A stretch of 64,000 nt of DNA from Micromonospora rhizosphaerae (GTDB taxonomy: Bacteria > Actinomycetota > Actinomycetes > Mycobacteriales > Micromonosporaceae): positions 496,001-560,000 of the forward strand of contig NZ_FMHV01000002.1 of the NCBI RefSeq assembly GCF_900091465.1. The letters run 5' to 3'. Position numbers and translations under genes: made by a program. A model generated the notes under the pieces. The model was not told where the DNA came from, did not search any database, and worked only from the letters and a program-made list of their open reading frames with translations. Each line of letters starts with the position of its first letter. Within the stretch, counting starts at the first letter, position 1. Positions 62,419 through 64,000 of this stretch are shown one piece after another.

Positions 62419-63605
62419 ACTTCGACCTCACCCCCGAGCAACAGCAGCTCCGCGACGCGGTCCGGTCGCTGGGCAGGCGGTACGGCCACGGCTATTTCGT
62501 GACGAAGGCCAAGGCCGGCGAACACACCACCGAGCTGTGGAGCGAGGCAGGGCGGCTCGGCTACCTCGGCGTCAACATCCCCACCGAGTACGGCGGCGGG
62601 GGTGGCGGCATCACCGAGCTGGCCATCGTCTGCGAGGAGCTGGCCGCGGCCGGCTGTCCGCTGTTGCTGCTGGTGGTCTCCCCCGCCATCGCGGCGACCG
62701 TCATCAACAAGCACGGCACCGACGAGCAGCGCAAGCGCTACCTGCCCGGCTTCGCCGACGGCTCGCTCAAGGTGGTCTTCGCGATCACCGAGCCGGAGGC
62801 CGGCTCGAACTTCCACCGGCTCGGCACGATGGCCCGCCGCGACGGCGACGACTGGCTCCTCTCCGGCCGCAAGTGCTACATCTCCGGGGTCGACGAGGCG
62901 AAGTACGTGCTGGTCGTGGCGCGGGTCGCCGTCGAAGACGGGCAAGCCGGCTCAGCGGAGGCGGCTCCGCAGAGACTGAAGCCGGCGTTGTTCATCGTGC
63001 CGGCCGACGCGCCTGGGCTGACCCGGTCCAAGCTGGACATGGAGATCGTCTCCCCGGAGAACCAGTTCCTGCTCTACCTGGACGACGTGCGGCTCCCCGC
63101 CGACGCGCTGGTCGGCGAGTCCCTCGACGCGGGCCTGCCGGCGCTCTTCGCCGGGCTCAACCCCGAGCGGATCACGGTCGCCGCCATGGGCGCCGGCACC
63201 GGCCGGTACGCGATCGAGCGTGCCTCGGAGTACACCGCCACCCGCAAGGTCTGGGGCGGCCGGAGCATCGGCTCCCACCAGGGCGTGGCGCACCCGCTGG
63301 CGCACACGGCGGTGCAGGTGGAACTGGCCCGACTGATGATCTACAAGGCGGCCGGCCTGTACGACGCCGGTCGCGATCTCGAGGCCGGCATCTCCGCCAA
63401 CATGGCCAAGTACGCGGCCGGCGAGGCCGCCGCGCTCGCCGTGGACACCGCAGTGCAGGCGCTCGGCGGGGCCGGCATGACCACGGAGTACGGCGTGGCC
63501 ACCCTGCTCGGCGCGGTCCGCGCCGGCCGGATCGCCCCGGTCAGCCGGGAGATGATCCTCAACTTCGTCGCCCAGCACGTCCTCGGCCAGGACAAGTCGT
63601 ACTGA
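62415..63605 (+). CDS. Acyl-CoA dehydrogenase, second of the operon
   Basis: A 396-residue FAD-dependent acyl-CoA dehydrogenase. Typical motifs are IPTEYGGGGGGITELAIV, VVFAITEPEAGSNFHRLG and GRKCYISGVDEAK. Glu251 in NPERITVAAMGAG is the likely catalytic base. It contains a short Ala/Gly/Glu-rich stretch (about residues 175-187, QAGSAEAAPQ) encoded by a GC palindrome that may be an insertion. The ATG overlaps the upstream stop. A second dehydrogenase suggests either a different chain length or a second oxidation step. Confidence 0.88.
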   Translation: MNFDLTPEQQQLRDAVRSLGRRYGHGYFVTKAKAGEHTTELWSEAGRLGYLGVNIPTEYGGGGGGITELAIVCEELAAAGCPLLLLVVSPAIAATVINKHGTDEQRKRYLPGFADGSLKVVFAITEPEAGSNFHRLGTMARRDGDDWLLSGRKCYISGVDEAKYVLVVARVAVEDGQAGSAEAAPQRLKPALFIVPADAPGLTRSKLDMEIVSPENQFLLYLDDVRLPADALVGESLDAGLPALFAGLNPERITVAAMGAGTGRYAIERASEYTATRKVWGGRSIGSHQGVAHPLAHTAVQVELARLMIYKAAGLYDAGRDLEAGISANMAKYAAGEAAALAVDTAVQALGGAGMTTEYGVATLLGAVRAGRIAPVSREMILNFVAQHVLGQDKSY

Positions 63606-63643
63606 CCCACGGGCGGCGGACGCCCGGCGGGGCCGTCCTGCGG

Positions 63644-63671
63644 TTGACAGCCGGGTGACCTGGGCCATGCT
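63644..63671 (+). promoter_or_regulatory. Leaderless promoter of the last gene
   Basis: TTGACA (63644-63649), a 16-base spacer, CATGCT (63666-63671) and six bases before the GTG at 63678. This is a consensus -35 with a good -10 and no room for a ribosome site. Confidence 0.55.
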
Positions 63672-63677
63672 TGTCGG

Positions 63678-64000
63678 GTGAGGTTGTTACCCAAGCCCGA
63701 TGCGCGGCTGAAGGCCGTTGCCGCGGCGCTGGCCGCGGTCGCGCCGCTGGTGGCGCTGGTGGTCTGGCGTCCGCAGGGCATCCTGGCGGTGGTTCTGGCC
63801 CTGCTCTGCGTGCTGCTCGGCATGGTGGCCGGCGTGGCGGTGACCGCCGCACGGCAGGCCGGCGGCGCCGAGGCGGTGGCCGCCTACCCACCGCCGGGTC
63901 AGCCCGCACCCGGCAGCCACGCGGTGGACGCGGACACGCTGGAGGCGTTGGACAGCCAGGCGGTCCGGGACATCCGGGCGGTGAACGGGGTCAGCGACCG
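63678..64000 (+). CDS. Membrane protein, N-terminal part (cut by window edge)
   Basis: The first 107 residues are visible. A short basic start (MRLLPKPDARLKAV) is followed by two hydrophobic stretches (about 15-28 and 33-58, around ILAVVLALLCVLLGMVAGVA), then a Pro/Gly-rich linker and the start of a soluble domain (DSQAVRDIRAVNG). The frame is still open at the window end. No family recognised. A leaderless promoter lies immediately upstream. Confidence 0.6.
   Translation, partial: MRLLPKPDARLKAVAAALAAVAPLVALVVWRPQGILAVVLALLCVLLGMVAGVAVTAARQAGGAEAVAAYPPPGQPAPGSHAVDADTLEALDSQAVRDIRAVNGVSD

Noticed and set aside
62950-62985. A fourth copy of the dispersed repeat inside the last acyl-CoA dehydrogenase
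   Set aside because: There is a GC palindrome (GCGGAG-GCGG-CTCCGC), but it lacks the two end motifs shared by the three copies.

Overview
This is a chromosomal window of very high G+C content with abundant GTG starts, short intergenic gaps and many ATGA/GTGA start-stop overlaps. It carries actinobacterial hallmark genes: a type VII (ESX) secretion locus, MarP, a Crp/GlxR-type regulator, DUF3180 and the DUF2342 protease. Gene content and gene order suggest a Micromonosporaceae-type actinomycete. That assignment is inference; the window has no rRNA gene to confirm it. I saw no tRNA or rRNA genes, no CRISPR array and no prophage.

Layout. (1) 1-5.3 kb: the end of a repeat-rich membrane protein, then an osmoprotectant-type ABC transporter whose ATPase gene diverges from its permease and binding-protein genes. 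(2) 5.4-34.2 kb: a housekeeping backbone that in Mycobacterium tuberculosis runs ppa, dacB, DUF2342 protease, tilS, hpt, ... ftsH, folE, folP, folB, folK, DUF3180. Here the same order is kept on the minus strand, but it is opened twice. A gamma-glutamyltransferase, a GlxA/AraC-type regulator and a small membrane protein lie between tilS and hpt. A 12.7 kb block lies between folE and folP. (3) That block (9.9-22.6 kb, mostly plus strand) resembles a Gram-positive type IV secretion (Tcp-like) machine: two small membrane proteins, a VirB4-like ATPase, a VirB6/TcpH-like polytopic protein, a single-pass TcpC/VirB8-like protein, a cell-wall hydrolase with an M23 domain, a duplicated-domain protein of unknown function, and an EccC/FtsK-like protein whose nucleotide-binding motifs are degenerate. 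I see no relaxase, integrase or attachment site. It is the most unusual system in the window.

(4) 34.2-42.8 kb: a partial ESX locus with eccD (minus), eccC and mycP (plus). A TnpB-carrying element with a collapsed tnpA remnant sits in the eccD/eccC divergent promoter region and ends within a few bases of the eccC start codon. (5) 42.8-51.6 kb: two PAP2 phosphatases, then marP, a NUDIX CoA pyrophosphatase, a TlpA-like thioredoxin and nth (the same order as around M. tuberculosis Rv3671c-Rv3674c), followed by CapA-like and CbiZ-like proteins, crp and a metallophosphoesterase. (6) 51.7-64 kb: an acetamidase/formamidase with an APC-family transporter, divergent from a TetR regulator that heads an acyl-CoA catabolic operon: TIGR03084 DinB-like protein, AtuA-like protein, acyl-CoA dehydrogenase, carboxyltransferase, biotin carboxylase/BCCP and a second acyl-CoA dehydrogenase. 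The operon is translationally coupled at most junctions and resembles Liu/Atu (leucine, isoprenoid or terpenoid acid) degradation.

A dispersed palindromic repeat occurs three times in the right half (46.4, 55.5 and 60.3 kb), and one copy lies in frame inside a gene. Several genes appear to be transcribed leaderless, with a -10 hexamer six bases before the start codon.
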